Positions 45,501-55,300 of a stretch of DNA of 64,000 nucleotides are shown piece after piece. Both the position numbers and the translations under genes were made by a program. The notes under the pieces were generated by a model that ran no database searches, had not been told where the DNA came from, and saw only the letters and a list, made by a program, of their open reading frames with translations. The stretch's first letter is position 1, and each line of letters begins with the position of its first letter. This stretch comes from Owenia fusiformis. Its lineage: Eukaryota; Annelida; Polychaeta; Sabellida; Oweniidae. The stretch covers positions 37,820,867 through 37,884,866 of the forward strand of contig CAIIXF020000008.1 in NCBI GenBank assembly GCA_903813345.2, given 5' to 3'.

Positions 45501-45899
45501 AATCGCCTGATGAAATGTGGTTTTATATTATTGTTAAGTATCAGTGTCATATAAGCGAGGAAAAGTGGTTTCGATAGATCCACAACTTGCATCAAAGGAA
45601 AGAATAGCATGGAGGTTAAACTCAATAATGGCCCCAAGAAAATTCCTAATAATAAAGAACGCCGTTATTGAGTTTAACGACGTTGAACTAAACCCCATGG
45701 AATGCATACCTGGTTCAATGCTAACGTCACCTTCTTCGGAATAGTCAGCAATCTGTCCAAGGGCTTTCTTCAAATCTTGTGCAGATTTCCCCCTTCCCAT
45801 ACCACCCCTCTTAGCTCTTCCAGTTCCTCGAACTGCTGTTGATTTTTTCTGCAATTTTTCAACATCTTCAACCATATCACCTGCCCCTACCCCAGCCAT
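18462..45899 (-). CDS. PRPF39: pre-mRNA-processing factor 39 (U1 snRNP-associated, HAT repeats)
   Basis: Fifteen minus-strand exons join in frame to 824 residues: 45710-45899, 35428-35802, 34831-34958, 34304-34429, 33608-33729, 33195-33362, 32567-32807, 31811-31921, 31489-31653, 30499-30625, 29949-30157, 28629-28688, 27901-28082, 26582-26801, 18462-18512. The protein is a HAT-repeat scaffold that helps U1 snRNP in 5' splice-site selection in the nucleus. Diagnostic stretches are [19 protein letters not shown] (about residue 213), [53 protein letters not shown] and [11 protein letters not shown]. The C-terminus is rich in Gly and Tyr ([16 protein letters not shown]). It is longer than the 669-residue human protein, mainly through exons 1-2 and an acidic PPGE-rich loop in exon 7. 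The ATG at 45899 is chosen as the first ATG in a Gly/Lys-rich exon whose phase fits exon 2. Confidence 0.95.
19722..20553 (+). mobile_element. pearl/HINE-like element, copy B
   Basis: Located in the last PRPF39 intron. The left end contains CAACTCCACGGAGTAGCAAA and TCCCACCGAAC; the right end is GTTCGGTGGGATAA. Between are about four to five core units with a period near 145 bp (marker TTTGAACCAAATCCAT), each with AAAATGGCGGCCATTTTGAA and GGCCATCTTGAAAA. Then come ACGGACGAACGGACGAACGA and CTATATCCCCCTCGAACTTC. Same family as 15965-16757. Confidence 0.85.
21479..23157 (+). CDS. Gag-like / CARD-like / Death-Death fusion protein, nested antisense in PRPF39
   Basis: Three exons, 21479-21781, 21909-22221 and 22418-23157, join in frame to 451 residues. 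Residues 1-101 ([37 protein letters not shown]) resemble the N-terminal capsid lobe of Ty3/Gypsy-type Gag. Residues about 110-195 ([27 protein letters not shown]) look like a CARD. Residues about 235-303 and 355-430 are two related Death domains sharing SNQL, NGI.DM, WKQ.QG and L.IPRK. The first intron has a GC donor (CAG then GCAAGT). I know of no named family with this order; an adaptor or effector in cell death or innate immunity is inference. The start is the first ATG in a frame open across the Gag segment; a more upstream ATG at 21455 is in frame. Not seen: protease, reverse transcriptase, zinc knuckle or membrane segment. Confidence 0.8.
23360..23365 (+). promoter_or_regulatory. polyadenylation signal for the Gag-CARD-Death gene
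   Basis: AATAAA about 203 bases after the stop codon, a typical distance. It supports 23157 as the true 3' end of the coding sequence. A poly-G run (23326-23338) lies between them. Confidence 0.55.
23991..24926 (-). mobile_element. ~940-bp interspersed element, copy 2 (inverted relative to 5621)
   Basis: From AGGATGAGTCTGGGAATGAG onward this is the near-identical reverse complement of 5621-6563 across its whole length, ending CAGGACACATCCT. It sits in the last PRPF39 intron between the nested gene and exon 14. No protein motif is seen. Confidence 0.85.
25433..25775 (+). repeat. interspersed repeat, copy without MITE (empty site)
   Basis: Shares GTAGGTAGTTACCAGTTTCA followed by CCACCAGGTGGC with 43801-44457, then TGTACTTTTACATGTA and GACATCA.TTTGACTGAAT further on. 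Here CCACCAGGTGGC is uninterrupted; in the other copy a 340-bp MITE sits inside it. Confidence 0.75.
26905..27122. mobile_element. fold-back MITE related to the 2.7-kb element at 6937
   Basis: A nearly perfect palindrome: TCTGGCAGAAA, CGGATTACAATGTT, CAGCATGAATATAGGGTTGG, GACCTCAAAACCACGGAATG, then the mirror image. These are the same outer sequences as the arms at 6937 and 9638, so it is an internally deleted family member. It lies in a PRPF39 intron. Confidence 0.85.
27450..27620 (+). repeat. 61-bp tandem repeat, about 2.8 units
   Basis: Units start AACTGCAATTTGAGCATGGA and end ACTTTGCATGGGGCCTTT. Located in a PRPF39 intron. Confidence 0.8.
27608..28502 (+). repeat. pair of ~125-bp direct repeats flanking PRPF39 exon 13
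   Basis: Copies at about 27608-27733 and 28378-28502 share GATAGAACACTGAGTAA (second copy AATAGAACACTGAGTAA), CTAGGCAACTGGTTTAGATG and GATGCACACTTGCAAGTATT. One lies on each side of the exon at 27901-28082. Confidence 0.8.
28800..29350 (+). repeat. degenerate repeats rich in GACCTTTTTTGACC
   Basis: About four to five diverged units with GTCAATTTGAAGCAAG.TGAAAAAAGACC and GAGAAGGTCATTGAAGGTCA, in the PRPF39 intron between exons 11 and 12. No other feature is seen in this intron apart from the 121-bp element at 29635. Confidence 0.7.
29635..29755 (+). mobile_element. 121-bp interspersed repeat, copy 1 of 3
   Basis: Starts CTGTAGTGGAATAAACC and ends GAATTCTGGAGTGCAGAA. Also present at 30958-31078 and 32279-32399 in the same orientation. 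Probably a MITE or SINE-like element; no tRNA-like promoter is evident. Confidence 0.8.
30958..31078 (+). mobile_element. 121-bp interspersed repeat, copy 2 of 3
   Basis: Same sequence as 29635-29755 with few differences, in the intron between PRPF39 exons 9 and 10. The rest of that intron shows only weak GGGTGCAA-type repetition near 30790-30880. Confidence 0.8.
32279..32399 (+). mobile_element. 121-bp interspersed repeat, copy 3 of 3
   Basis: Starts CTGCAGTGGAATAAACC and ends GAATTCTAGAGTGCAGAA, so the ends are weakly inverted (CTGCAGT versus CTGCACT). It lies in the intron between PRPF39 exons 7 and 8. Confidence 0.8.
33730..34303 (-). other. PRPF39 intron, no recognisable element
   Basis: I see no gene, repeat or mobile element here. 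The same holds for the PRPF39 introns at 30158-30498, 32808-33194, 34430-34830 and 34959-35427. Confidence 0.5.
35428..35802 (-). CDS. PRPF39: PRPF39 exon 2, symmetric Ser/Thr-rich cassette exon
   Basis: 375 bases, an exact multiple of three, with phase 1 at both ends, encoding a low-complexity acidic Thr/Ser-rich segment (residues about 64-188) with no HAT repeat. Exons 2 and 3 both begin ATAAA in the same phase, so joining exon 1 to either gives the same Asp-Lys at the junction. Skipping would therefore give a clean 699-residue form, close to the length of vertebrate PRPF39. Confidence 0.8.
36707..37259. mobile_element. hAT-like MITE with 8-bp target duplication
   Basis: Terminal inverted repeats TAGAGCTGGCATC are perfect over 13 bases and flanked on both sides by ATCAGATT, an exact 8-bp target duplication as hAT elements make. 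The interior has GTCGACATGT and other GTCGA-rich stretches but no transposase. It lies in the large first intron of PRPF39. Confidence 0.9.
38578..40264. mobile_element. TTAA-flanked element with ~125-bp inverted ends
   Basis: TTAA precedes the left end GGTACAGCTGGAAAGTAACA and follows the right end, whose complement reads GGTTCAGCTGGAAAGTAACA. Similarity continues for about 125 bases through TTGCTATACC and TCAGGAAAGTATCATT. TTAA duplication suggests the piggyBac superfamily. About 1.4 kb of interior shows no transposase motif. Confidence 0.8.
40446..42833. mobile_element. tandem TTAA-flanked fold-back elements (dimer)
   Basis: Two head-to-tail palindromes. Unit 1 (40446-41190) has arms of about 330 bases around a short centre; unit 2 (41191-42833) is almost identical but is split by an 876-bp insertion. 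Outer ends read TTAAGGTGCTATGGAAGTTA, and in complement at the right end CCATAGCACCTTAA (that end is itself duplicated over 17 bases). TTAAGTTAACAGTCACCTTA flanks both sides. If transcribed in the PRPF39 pre-mRNA it would form very long hairpins. Confidence 0.85.
41873..42748. mobile_element. Mutator-like non-autonomous element with 10-bp target duplication
   Basis: Perfect 54-base terminal inverted repeats beginning GGTCGCGAGTAAATCTCAGG. Flanked by the exact 10-bp duplication GTTATCTTTA (41863-41872 and 42749-42758), which is single in the undisturbed fold-back unit next to it. TSDs of 9-11 bp point to the Mutator superfamily. The interior contains degenerate GTGATTGTTCTTGATC repeats and no transposase. 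Confidence 0.9.
43801..44457 (+). repeat. interspersed repeat, copy with inserted MITE (filled site)
   Basis: Homologous to 25433-25775. Its CCACCAGGTGGC-type site is interrupted by the MITE at 43843-44182. It shares TGTACTTTTACATGTA and GACATCATTTTGACTGAAT with the other copy. Confidence 0.75.
43843..44182. mobile_element. PIF/Harbinger-like MITE with 3-bp target duplication
   Basis: 340 bp with inverted ends GGGCCGTGAATTCGTACGAT extending about 45 bases through CCGCGATCCGATC, flanked by CAG on both sides. Removing the element and one CAG restores the uninterrupted CCACCAGGTGGC seen at 25433-25775. The interior is a set of GGATAAATTTAT/TTATCC inverted motifs. Confidence 0.9.
44758..44960. 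mobile_element. 203-bp MITE with CAGTG ends
   Basis: Left end CAGTGTTCTCCCC and right end GGGGAGATCACTG are inverted with one mismatch. TACAT occurs on both outer sides as a possible short target duplication. CAGTG-type ends are common in hAT MITEs. Confidence 0.65.
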
Positions 45900-46312
45900 T
45901 GCGCTAAATAATAACAACTAAAACAGGTGTTGAGGATCACTCTGCTATCTGCTATCTTCGTTAAGTTAGAAAATAACGGTACCATGCATAATTTTAGAGA
46001 AATATGAGAGAAATATTTGAAAGAGACTCGTGGTAAAAATGAACGCTGCTTTGCGCATGCGTGAGTTAATTTGCAAACAAACACCAATTTTAAAAATAAA
46101 ATTTCCTTTGAGTAACTATGTTAACTATTCTTTTTAAAATCACCCATCAAATTCATATATGAATAATATCAACGCATTAATATTTTTGTCGATAAATATT
46201 ATATTTAAAATGATAATCACTTTGAATTTCTATTTATTCACACTTAAGTTTGTGCACAGCCTACATCTGCTGATCAAAACAAGGAAGTGAAAAATTTAGA
46301 AACATTTTCAAC
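45900..46312. promoter_or_regulatory. divergent intergenic interval, probable bidirectional promoter
   Basis: Only 413 bases separate the start codons of PRPF39 (minus) and TMEM179 (plus). It contains no repeat or other frame worth calling. GCGCATGCG near 46052 is the most GC-rich spot. No TATA box is assigned. Confidence 0.55.
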
Positions 46313-49300
46313 ATGGGTATTGGAAATATACTCCAATTGACCCAAGTAACACTTTATTTACTAGCTTTTATATTCTGTTGGTTTATATGGCTACCTGTTG
46401 CATCGAATTTAGGGGCATTTAATGGACATTGTTTGCTGTATGCGGATGGAAAATGGGCACCAAACAAAACCCATGGAGGTGATCTGAAGTTGACTGCTAT
46501 GAAATGGGGAGATTCTAGTTCATGTACCTATCCAATATTCGTAGGCATAATAAGCGCTCCTATTTCACTCTTTTATCTCATATGGGTGTCAATATGGCTG
46601 TATAGAGAAAGAGAAAGGTAAATACAGAGGAATTGATTTGTTTTTCCATTACAGTCACATGATTTTCCAAGTCACATGACTCATGGTGTTGATCTTTTTA
46701 TGAAGAATTTGAGTTCTTTCTTTATTGCTAACACCTGAGATTATGTGTGTCTCTATTTCAAATATAACACTGAATATGCATATAGAGTACCCCCCCCCCT
46801 CTGATAAGGCTATAAAAGGAGGGAGGGGTGACTTACTCCTTCTTCTTCTTAGTCCTTTTCAGTGTTCCTTATAAGGTGTTCCGGGAACACTTTGGCATTA
46901 TTATGCTGCCTTTGATCACTTGTTGCTATTTTTAAAACTCATGTACTAAAAATATCACTTGTACTTTTCACTTGTGCTTATTTTACTTCTGTTGGGAGAG
47001 AGAGCGCTAAAACTTGTTATCTAACGTAGTCTAAAATGCAAGTGTTTTTCCATTAAAATGAGATGTTAAAATAGAGTCACTATCTCACTCGAGTTAAAAA
47101 TAAGTTATTAAAATCTCTTGGATTTCTGTATAAATGCCTGCAGGCATTTCATAATTTCTTTATTTAACTTATGGTCCAGGCTTGTGTTGAGTCCTGTGAT
47201 TGTTTGTAGGTCTAGAGCTGGATTGTATTTAGCTCCTAGTAGTATCTGTTGCACTTTGGCCAATAGAATCTCCCTCTCTTCCTGGAACTTAGAGCAAGCA
47301 AAGATGTAATGTTCAACTGTCTCTGGTATGTTACAGTGGTCACAGTTGGGAGATAAAATATCGGGGTAAATTCTATGGTGATGGCCATGTAAACGGGTGT
47401 GCCCAGAAATAATTTGGTTACATATATTTCTATAATACCTAGTTCCTGTCTTTACAATTGGACTTTTCAATTTAACCTTAGGAATTAATTCCTGAACAAA
47501 GTTCACCTTGGTGGAGTTGTTATACCTATTTTGCCATTTCTCTAAAGCGTTACATTTGATATTATTATAAGCTACAGACTTAGATGTTTTACAGTCAGTG
47601 AGAGATTTGGCTGCCAATGCTGCTTTCTTGGCAGTTTTATCCGCAACTTCATTCCCTTCTGTCCCTTGGTGACCTGGGACCCAGTAGACTTCTAAGGTTT
47701 TGTTCTGTAAAGATAGCAGTTTGCAGGCTTTCCTTGTGTCAATAATGTCCTCTGTGATGCTTTTACACTTGGTAGTAATAAAAGATGCTGTTATAGCGGG
47801 TTGGCAGTCTGACAAGAGCAGGATGTTGCTGCTAGTCTTTATGGTTGTCAGATATTCTACCGCCATCTTTATTGCTACCACTTCCCCATAATAGTTGTTA
47901 CCTATGAGGGAGACTGGTTGCTCAAGACATATAGGTGTAGATTTAAGTCCACCCACATAAACCACTGCAGCAGCTCCCGAAGGACCCGGATTCCCATAGG
48001 CTGACCCGTCTGTGAAGACTATAGTCCTACCGTCCGGCTGTTCACTAAGCACTGAGCTTATTCGAACACTTTGGGCGGACTTAGTGTTGGCAAAATCTTC
48101 GTCATGGATGGTTGCCTTCGTAGGTTGGAAGATGTCTACATCCTGGTGATGGTAATAGTGCTGTATATAATTGTTAGGTTGTGTGGGGCATCTATGAAGT
48201 CTCAGTCTGGCTGTTATGATATTAAAGCAGGAGGGGGTCTTCTCAGTTTGAGATGACCCACCCCATCTCAAAAATTCCCTGGCAATGGGGTCTGACTCAG
48301 TGTGGGTAGCTATTCTCACACCCTCTTGAGCCTGCCTGCTTCTTAGTAAAATATCAAGCGGTAGTACACCAGCCAGTACTTCTAATGAGTCAGTGCTAGT
48401 TGAGTTGAGGCATCCGGTTGCTCTAAGTAGTGCTGCCCTCTGGACTGGTGCATAGGCAGAAACAGCTTTCTCGGTAACTGCAGCCAGAGCACTAATGCTG
48501 GTTTCGAAGTGCGGTATTACCAACGCTTTGTACAGCATGGTGAATACCTCTTGGCTACAGCCCGATTTGCTGGAAGTGAAATTGTTTATGCCCGCAAGAG
48601 CACCGAATGCAGATTTTTTCTTATTTTCGATATGTAGATTAAATTTAAGTTCGTTATCTATGGTGCATCCAAGAATCTTCTTGTGGGACACCACCTGGAG
48701 TTTCCGGCCGTCGATAAAGATATTAATATCGGGGCTAGTGATACCAGGTGGACTGAAGACCATTACCTCGGTTTTTTCAGGGGCGATCTCCATGTTCCAT
48801 CTTTTGCACCATTTGTTGGTTAATTGATTCAAGTCCGTGTTGATGAGTTTCTCTATCTCTTTCAAGTCAGCTCCACATGCCCATATTGTGTTGTCATCTG
48901 CAAAGCCAGCCTTCTCCGACCCTATGTTGTCCATGGAGTCTGCCGTGTAGAGATTACAGAGAAGCGGAGACAACACGGACCCCTGAGGGATGCCCACCAC
49001 TGATGGCAGTAGGGGAGTAGTGTGGTTGTTGACAGATATAGAGAATTGCCTATTAGTTAAGTATTCACTGATGTACACTAACAGGCGTCCATTGATTCCC
49101 TTCTGGGCTAGTTTGTAGATGAGCCCCTCCCTAAACACCCGTTCAAAACAGCTCTCGTAATCTAATACTGCTGCGATGACATATTCTCCTCTATTCCACG
49201 CCTCCTGGATGGACTGCACCAATCTAATCACAGTCTGTGAACAGGATCTATGTTCCCTGTAAGCATCCTGGAAGGCACAGTAAGAGGATGTAGTCTCGCT

Positions 49301-52300
49301 TATCCATGATAACCTTGGGCTAACTACCCTTTGTAGGATTTTCCCAACTTGAGCTTCAAGTGTTATAGGGCGATAGGATCTGTCTGAATTATAGTTATTT
49401 TTGTTAGGTTTACCTAACATAATCTTTGGATCAATTCTAAATTCCTGGGGAAGCTGACCTTCCGCCCAGCATTTCTGTGAGAGAAGCCAAATTGATTTAT
49501 GTAGTGTGATCCCCCCTTTTTTGATAAAAATACTCAAAATTTTTTCCCTAGGACTAGGAGCAGTTTTAGCTGGTGTTTTCTCAATAGCTGCTATTATTTC
49601 ATCAAATTCTATGTCCTTGTTAAAAGGTTCGCAAGTCTGATTGTAATTAGTGTTTTTAATTTTGATTTTTTCAAGTTGGACAGATTCTTTGGCCTTTCTC
49701 ACAACAAAGTTGTACCATTCATCATACCGCTGTACTGGCAGATGTTGCTTGCCATATTGCTTAACCATAGTTTCTGCAATGTCCTCATCGGTATGATGAA
49801 TGTTACCATTTCCATCTATAATTGGTTGGACTATTTTCTTACCCTTTTTGGTTTGAGTTTTCATTACAGTTTTCCATATCATATTTGGGTTACCCAGATC
49901 AAGCTCTTCGAAGAGATCATCCCAATAGCTAGATTCAGCTTTATGTGCACTCTCTGCGAACTCTTCTGCGAGCCTGGTATAGGTTTCCCAATTATGAGGG
50001 TCACTGCGCTTGTTATAACGGCGTTTTGCCCTTCTCAGAGCTTTAACTTGTTGATTTAAATTGTCGTTCCACCACCCTTTGCTCTTGGAACAAATTTTTT
50101 TCTTAGGTATGATGTCGTTTATGACTTTGAGCATTATCGAGCATAGGGAGGTGTAAGCTTCTTCAACATTGGCAGCAATAACGTTTTGTTGCCAGTTAAG
50201 ACAAAGTTTTTCCATTTCAGAAACAAATTTTTCCCAATTTGCATTTTTCAAATCATAATATTCCCTGACTTCCTCCTTCCCGGCCTGGCCGACGCTGAAT
50301 GAGATAAGTTTGTGATCTGATTTCAAATAGATCTCATCCCGCACCGCCCACTCCGAGATCTTGGATGTCAGTGAGCCGGAGCCGATGGTTAAATCGATGA
50401 TAGTTTCATTTCTAGTGAACTGATGGTTGTTGAAAATGTGTAAGTCATGGATCATGGCAAACTCTGCAATAGTGCTTCCCAATTTGTTAATAGAACAGTC
50501 ATTCCATAAGGGATGTCTCCCATTAAAATCCCCTGTAAAAAGTACTGGAAGCTTGCTATGTAAAGCAGAGGTTGCCACTCTAGAAAATTTATCCCATGAT
50601 TCAATGTTTCCTGGGGGTATATAAACTGAACATAGAAGAAAAGCGAGGTCTTTACAATAGACATTTGCCCAAGCTGCCTCTATGTCATTTCTCATGAGAT
50701 CATTTCTTTTTACCACCTTTGTGTCTGATGATGCTATAATGGCTGCCCCGCCCCCCTCCCTGCCTTGTCTGATAGAGGAAATCCAAGTCCAGTCTTTTAG
50801 ACCGGCTCTTTGGATTGATTCAGCTGTAGGGTGCCAGATTTCTGTAATGCAAAATATAGATGCTTCAGGAGAGATATGTTTGATGTATTTAGCCGAGGTG
50901 TTGATAGAACGTATGTTAGCTTGGAATATTTTCATTGTCACTAGCAGAGAAAGTAAGAGAGTAGCAGCCACTATAGTTATGGAGTTACTATACATTAGTG
51001 CTCCTTTTGAGCTTTAAATCAATATAATAAATGCACTTATTGGAGCTAGCTTTGTGGTTTTCTCCACAGTTGTTACACTTAGTTGAATTGGTACACTTAT
51101 TCTTATGTGCACCACCACAGTTTTCGCACTTAGCTTTGTTAGTGCAAGCCTTCGCCACGTGCCCGTAAAATTGGCAACGGAAGCACCGGGTTACTTTGTG
51201 CTTGGCTGTGTTGATTGCTTCCACTAACAAAATTTTATTACCAATAGTTAATTTTGTTTTGAATAAGATAGACAGATCAGTATGATTACTACATGTGGCA
51301 GCCACTATAGGCATGCCCTTACCAGTATCCCTGTATTTGAATCTTCTTATAGATACACTTATACCTGATTGTTGCTCAACTACTTGTTTCAGTTCTTCTG
51401 GATTTATACTTGTAGGGACGTTCCTTATGATACAACGGGAGGCGGGGGTAGTGTCGTGTATATCAAGTTGTTTGCCACTTCCTCCAAACGCTGATTCAGG
51501 CCAGTCCCTGCTGAGGAGTTCCTTTTGTTCTGGGTCAGCGTAGTGAATTGCAATTCCTCCTCTGCAAAGCTGATAAGTGTGGGTTATTTTAACTTGGGAT
51601 TTATGTTTGAAAATTTCTTTTTTGATTTTATCACTATCCTTGAATAGGCCTGGGTTTTTCAAGTTGTCGATGATTAAAATGTTCTTTGGTAGATTTTGAC
51701 TCACAGTGCTATTTATAGCACTCTTGCTACTATGTTTAGCTTGAGAAATCTTAGGTGGACTCAAATTATTAGCCAGTTTGTTTCGCTTATCCGAAGGAGA
51801 GACCGTGTTCTGAGGCTTAAGCTTTATATCAGCATTGATGCTGTTGAGTATGCAGTAAGGGCAGTTGAAGACAGTCTCTTCTTGCGCATATAATTTGAGT
51901 AACGGGCAGTCTTCCTCGCTATTACCTAGACCCAGACAGTTAGAATGCCACCATTGCTCACAATTTGAGCAGTTCAGAAATATACTATCTAAATCTTTAT
52001 TACATGGACAGGAGTCCTTTTCCTTTGATTTGAGAATGGTAGCCTTTTTAGCTTTTGACTTAGATTTTACAGGCATTCCAAGCTGTCTGGAAGCTGGTTT
52101 AACATGTACCTGTACAGTTACCAAGTGAGTTGGTTATTTGGCAAAGATAAAAATACTCTATGTGTATATATATATATTTATAAAAAGGTTTATATAAAAA
52201 AGAAAGCTTTGTAAAAATAGACTCTGTAAAAATAGACTTTTCAATCCTAACACATATAAAAATAACTAAAATGTGCCAATCTAAATCGGCCACAACAAAT

Positions 52301-55300
52301 CATACAATGGTATATCCTTATTAGTTACTAGATACACTACGAACCTTGCCCTACTGGATAATTAGTCCTACTCTAGCAATGTTGCAGTAAAATACACACA
52401 GTGCAGCACGCAAAGCAGGGAAAGCAGGTAAAGCACTAACTACACTAAAAGCAGGTGGTACACAGCTAACTCATAGGAAAAAATTCTTACTTTATCTAGG
52501 AAATCATTAGCTCCTAAATGCTGTACACCACTCGTCTAATTTAGCTGAAACAATGTCGCATAGACTTATCAAAAACGAAAACAAAATGGCACCAGAGAGG
52601 TGACCATGCAGTGGCGGGCGACGCCCCAGAAATGCAATAAAGTTGCTTGAATTATACTTCTTAGGTAAATAGTATCAAAGTTAGCTGTAGCGTGGAATGA
52701 TTATTGAGTAGGCTACTGTATAACTTACAGATAAAAATATCAAAACCTGCTTTTTACTAGACAGTCACTAGGTTTTTTAAGAAATATTTGTATTGGTCAA
52801 AAAAGATAAAAATATATATTAAAGATCCGGAGGATCTATACCTCCAGCTAAGATTATAAGAAACAGCTGGGCACACAAAGCTGGGCACACACTGGGTCCT
52901 CAGGTTCCCGTGACAAACGAATTTCCAATGGAAATTTCCCGGGCAAAATGGCTGCAATGGCGGACACGAGGTGGATCTTGTTGGTCACGTATTCCAACTT
53001 TCCCGGTGGTTTTCGTCCGTTGAAGGGTCGCGTTGGATTCTTGGCACCTCCAGCGAGTTATAGGCGGTCTGTGTAGTTATGTAGAATGTTCAGACTAGCT
53101 GTAAATACACAAAAATAAAGTTATTTTTCGGAGCTCAATTTTTCCGTCTTACACTTTGCGCATGCGCTCTCTCTCACTTACTCCCTATGCTTTGCTACAC
53201 TGACATGCGTGGGAGGGGGTCGACTCTTTTGTTAATTACAAGGTACATGTAGATGGGGGGTGCCCGACTCTGATAAGTTGGAGTTTGTCCCCTTCTGTAT
53301 CAGATGTATTACATGTAAGCTTACAGTGAAACCTGTAAAATGGAACATCTCTAGAATTGGACAACCTCTACTCATGTAACAACACAGTCCCAAGACAAAC
53401 TGACTTAATGTTAGATGAACCTCTATAAGTTGAACACCTCCCAAATGGAACACTTTTTAGAGGTACCATAGGTGTTCCAATTAGGTAGGTTTTACACTTA
53501 TAATAAAGATTCTTCAGGTGTGCCTATGCACCTAGGCACTAGACGAAGGTCCTAAAGCCATGAAGAGGGCCTACCAGTGCAATCCAAATGCACAACTGCC
53601 TAAATATATTTTACACAATTAGGAACCTCTGATATGTTTATTGGATCTTTCCCACTGGTAAATGCTGCAGGGTGTTCCAGCTGTTCAGGTTCTTCAAATC
53701 TGCAATTCATTATGTGACTTCACTTTTTCCAGCTCATGGCTTGCATCATTCTTGTGCATGTCTCTGAGCATGTTGATGTCCATACTTATGTTTGCTGCGG
53801 GACTCGTGTTAACCATTGGATTCAATGTTTGGTGTTCACTGCTTATGCAAAATCAATTAAGGTAAGTAACTGATTTGTTCTTATAACAAAACTATGGCAA
53901 ATTAAGTTAATTTTGATAATGTTTAACAGCCTCTCCCTAAAAATAATAATTTCCTTACATACATAGGACAAAGACTACTTAGTGTGTAGCCCCTTAGCAA
54001 AATTATCTTTCAACATTTTTAAGAACCTTGTTTCTAAATAGAATTAAAACAGGGCTCTTGTCAATTTCAAAATCACAAAATTACCCTCCCAGGATTACCC
54101 TCTTGCCAGTTTTTAGGCTTTCCTACTGATTAGGCTTTCATACTTGATTTTCAGATGTGATGCAGCCGGGGACATAGATTTTGAGGCAGAGGCAGATGTG
54201 AACACACATGGATTCTATATAGAGTATGGTATGGCACAGGTAGGTGTCTTTCACTCTTAAAGGGACTCAGCCTTTAAACAACTAAACAGAGTATGGTATG
54301 GCACAGGTAGGTGACTTTCACTCTTAAAGGGACTCAGCCTTTAAGCAACTACATGTATATAGAGTACGGTATGGTACAGGTAGGTGCCCTTCACTCTTAA
54401 AGGGACTCAACCTTTAAGCAACTATATAGAGTATGATATGGCACAAGTAAGTGTTTACTATGGCCTCGATGCGTTTCCTGTTAACAGCATTATTTGAACA
54501 AAATAAAGTAAAGTGTTCTACTGTTTCGACTTCATCTCCACAGAGCGGGCATAGCCTCTCTTGAAAAGGGATCCCTTCCCATTCACCAGTATTTACTCTC
54601 AAATTTCCCTGTCCCGTTAAAAGACGAACCATCAGCGCACATCTTCTCAAGTATCTTGGATCTTGTCTAGCAACCAACCACCATATAATAGGTTTTACAT
54701 CCTGCACTATTCCTCTGTACAGTTTTAACTTTTGATACGTGGTCACTTCTCTCTTCCATCTGTTAAGGTCATAATCTCGGATTTTTGTGCTTACTATGCG
54801 TTTCCATAATGTCTTAGAAGGCATTTCTATAGAGTCCAACATGTCATATATGCAGTTTGTAATCCCATACCGTTCGGCTAGGTTCATAATGTCATTTATC
54901 GGAGAAAGACTATTCAGCGGTCTAAATCCGACTCTGAATGCAACCATACGTTTAATAGCGATGCTTCTGTAAACAGATCCAAGGGTCATGGATAACACCT
55001 GTAGAAGAAACATCATCTTCATGATAATAATAGTTGTTGTAATGCTATGCCAGCCAAGTTGTGGTAGAATTGCAACATTCGGTGTGCTCACTGGGAGACC
55101 CTGTAATTTTTTCGCAATATTGCGGTGTCCCTGTTCCAAGACCTCATATTCAGTGTCATTAAGGTGGACCAGTTCCATGCCAAAAGTCATCGAGGGGACG
55201 CTTACAGCCCAATATAATTTGGACGCAGTGAGTGGGTTTGTGGGGTCTGTGCAGCTTGTTGTCGTCCCAACGTATGCGTTAATGGATTTTCGAGCTCTAG

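Larger units (their letters stand above)
47000..52500 (-). mobile_element. non-LTR retrotransposon with two open ORFs (I-group, RNase H type)
   Basis: It lies antisense in TMEM179 intron 1. ORF1 (50988-52124) and ORF2 (47108-50995) overlap by eight bases, ATGTATAG, in which the ATG of ORF2 and the TAG of ORF1 are interleaved. Both frames are fully open, so this is a young copy. I could not find target duplications or a poly-A or (TAA)n tail, so the outer borders given are approximate; the flanks 46618-47000 and 52500-53200 may belong to it. Confidence 0.85.

Noticed and set aside
50682-51017. Plus-strand open frames across the retrotransposon ORFs
   Set aside because: Shadows of ORF1 and ORF2 on the minus strand.
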